A stretch of DNA of 7,885 bases from Thermodesulfovibrio sp. (lineage in GTDB: Bacteria > Nitrospirota > Thermodesulfovibrionia > Thermodesulfovibrionales > JdFR-85), in NCBI GenBank assembly GCA_027050975.1, contig JALUAR010000064.1:12993-20877 (forward strand). Reading direction: 5' to 3'. The notes under the pieces were generated by a model that worked only from the letters and a program-made list of their open reading frames with translations, did not search any database and was not told the origin of the DNA. The stretch's first letter is position 1; each line of letters opens with the position of its first letter. The position numbers and the translations under genes are program-made. Shown piece after piece: positions 6,929 through 7,885 of the stretch.

Positions 6929-7061
6929 GGCCTTTCTATTGTAACAGAATATAGGGGCTTCGGAAAGGTAGGCACTCATTGATGTCCAAAATAATACAGA
7001 ATAATAAAGAGTAGTATTGTGTAGTGTAGTCTGAAGAGATTTGAATTTTGAATAAGCTAAG
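6929..7061. other. Intergenic leader of the AOR gene, AT-rich
   Basis: An AT-rich stretch upstream of the AOR gene on the - strand, with no gene on either strand. It must hold the AOR promoter if the hairpin at 7062-7092 ends cytochrome transcription. On the - strand, TACAAT (6943 down to 6938) resembles a -10 box, but the hexamer 17 bp upstream (TTTCCG) is a poor -35 and the implied 5' leader would be only 2-3 nt, so the promoter is not assigned. Short AT-rich near-repeats (AATAATACAGAATAATAAAG around 6990-7009, GTAGT units at 7011-7030) are noted without a known role. Confidence 0.4.
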
Positions 7062-7098
7062 CCTGGGAGGGGAGGTTATCTCCCCTCCCAGGGTTTTT
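7062..7098. terminator. Strong hairpin terminator after the cytochrome gene, T-tract on the + strand
   Basis: A perfect 13-bp inverted repeat: CCTGGGAGGGGAG (7062-7074) and CTCCCCTCCCAGG (7080-7092) around the loop GTTAT (7075-7079). On the + strand it is followed by G and TTTTT (7094-7098), the classic intrinsic terminator form. On the - strand it begins 4 bases after the cytochrome stop codon (7097-7099), preceded by an A-run and followed by the weaker CTTAGCTTATT. It probably ends cytochrome transcription and may act in both directions, but the efficient orientation by U-tract is +. Confidence 0.82.
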
Positions 7099-7885
7099 AT
7101 AACTTCCTTCCACCGAATCTTATGGGGTCACCCTCATATCCAAGAGCCTTCCAGTCCAGCCTGTCGCCTCCCATATGACAGTCAACACATCTGAGGGCCT
7201 TCTCTTTAGGAGCCACCTCATGGAAAATGCCCATGTACCGCTCAGTCTCGATAAACTCATACTTGATATTCTTTTTACCGAAGAATGCCATAGCACCTTT
7301 CCTGATGGCAGCATCTGTGTTACCCTTCTTAAAAACTATTCCCACCTTTATGGGGATAAGTTTTCGTGTCTCCATATCTACAGGGAGCTTTGCCCTGTGG
7401 AGTTTAAAGGCATAAATTTTTGAATTCGGGTCATTTATCGAACCCTGTGGCTCATATATAAGCACTTTGCCATCCTTTACCTGAACGGGCTCGTCAAGCA
7501 GAGTGAGACGGCCTTTGCCGTTCCACCATGCATACACAGGTCTAACATTCTTTTTGAACTCTATTTCAGGCTCATATTTGTCCTTTTCAGGTATATACTC
7601 TTTTTTGCTCCAGTCTCTGTGCATGTCGGTTGCCTGGTATTTTGCAAAGGAGGGGATATGGCATACTGTGCAGTATACTGTTTTTGCATGTCTGTTGAGG
7701 GTGTAGTCACGATGAAGGTCTCCCTTGTGGCAGTTTTCACACCTGTTGCTCTCACCGGGTCTGTCCTGTCCTGCCAGTTGGGTGCCATTGCCAAGTACCT
7801 TATGATCTTTGAATTTGTGACACTGGATACAGGTCATGCCGCTACCCATATGAACATCAAAATCCCTTTCTGCACGGGCATGCTT
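7097..7885 (-). CDS. Multiheme cytochrome c, OTR-like, C-terminal part only
   Basis: The last 262 residues of a secreted c-type cytochrome whose start lies beyond the right edge; the frame is open to base 7885 (KHARAERDFDVH precedes the first internal Met), so the ATG at 7849 is not the start. Four CXXCH heme sites are visible: CIQCH (window residues 19-23), CENCH (49-53), CTVCH (72-76) and CVDCH (233-237), with spare histidines nearby as possible distal ligands. A heme-free stretch of about 156 residues separates the third and fourth and carries VRPVYAWWNGKGR, KIYAFKLHRAKLPVD and ETERYMGIFHEVAPKEKAL. This order (GMTCxxCH, CHIPxFA, YAFKxHRAK, HEVAPKEKALxCxxCH, LDWKALGY) is what I recall from octaheme tetrathionate-reductase-family cytochromes and related nitrite/hydroxylamine-type proteins. 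Export and heme attachment would be periplasmic; the signal peptide is outside the window. The true substrate and total heme number are unknown. Confidence 0.88.
   Translation of the reverse strand, partial: KHARAERDFDVHMGSGMTCIQCHKFKDHKVLGNGTQLAGQDRPGESNRCENCHKGDLHRDYTLNRHAKTVYCTVCHIPSFAKYQATDMHRDWSKKEYIPEKDKYEPEIEFKKNVRPVYAWWNGKGRLTLLDEPVQVKDGKVLIYEPQGSINDPNSKIYAFKLHRAKLPVDMETRKLIPIKVGIVFKKGNTDAAIRKGAMAFFGKKNIKYEFIETERYMGIFHEVAPKEKALRCVDCHMGGDRLDWKALGYEGDPIRFGGRKL

Noticed and set aside
7011..7030. GTAGT short repeats in the intergenic gap, considered as an operator or CRISPR-like repeat
   Set aside because: The units are irregular, very short and without spacers or dyad symmetry; this looks like low-complexity AT-rich sequence.
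7503..7706. Small + strand open frames opposite the cytochrome gene
   Set aside because: They sit antisense to four clear CXXCH motifs and show no protein-family features.

Overview
The window comes from a bacterial chromosome of moderate GC content and holds eight protein-coding genes, two of them cut by the window edges. Gene content suggests an anaerobic or microaerophilic, respiring bacterium: a multiheme cytochrome c, an AOR-family tungsten/molybdenum oxidoreductase, and a roadblock/TPR gene pair next to a pepP-efp-accB-accC cluster. Similar arrangements occur in Nitrospirota (Thermodesulfovibrio-like) and in deltaproteobacteria such as Geobacter. A Nitrospirota origin is my best guess, from recall of gene order and protein style only, not from a database search.

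Left block (positions 2-5177, + strand): a tightly packed run that looks like one operon. It holds the 3' end of coaBC (coenzyme A synthesis), a TPR protein with a long acidic linker, a small roadblock/LC7 protein, an M24B Xaa-Pro aminopeptidase, elongation factor P, the biotin carboxyl carrier protein AccB, and the biotin carboxylase AccC. Gaps are at most 28 bp. The TPR and roadblock genes overlap by 23 bp, and efp/accB and accB/accC each share an ATGA stop-start. The block joins CoA supply, peptide turnover and translation of proline-rich stretches with the first half of acetyl-CoA carboxylase; accA and accD are not here. The TPR/roadblock pair is the least understood part.

Right block (positions 5192-7885, - strand): a stand-alone AOR-family gene that converges on accC with only 14 bp between the stop codons, then a 168-bp gap, then the 3' part of a multiheme cytochrome c whose C-terminal half resembles the octaheme tetrathionate reductase (OTR) family. 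The gap holds a perfect 13-bp hairpin directly after the cytochrome stop codon. Its T-tract lies on the + strand, opposite to the flanking genes. Because no terminator is visible after accC, this hairpin may also stop acc-operon read-through that would run antisense across the AOR gene.

No tRNA, rRNA, CRISPR array, insertion sequence or prophage element is visible. I found no clearly new defence or mobile system; the window is mostly housekeeping and respiratory genes with a few features worth a second look.
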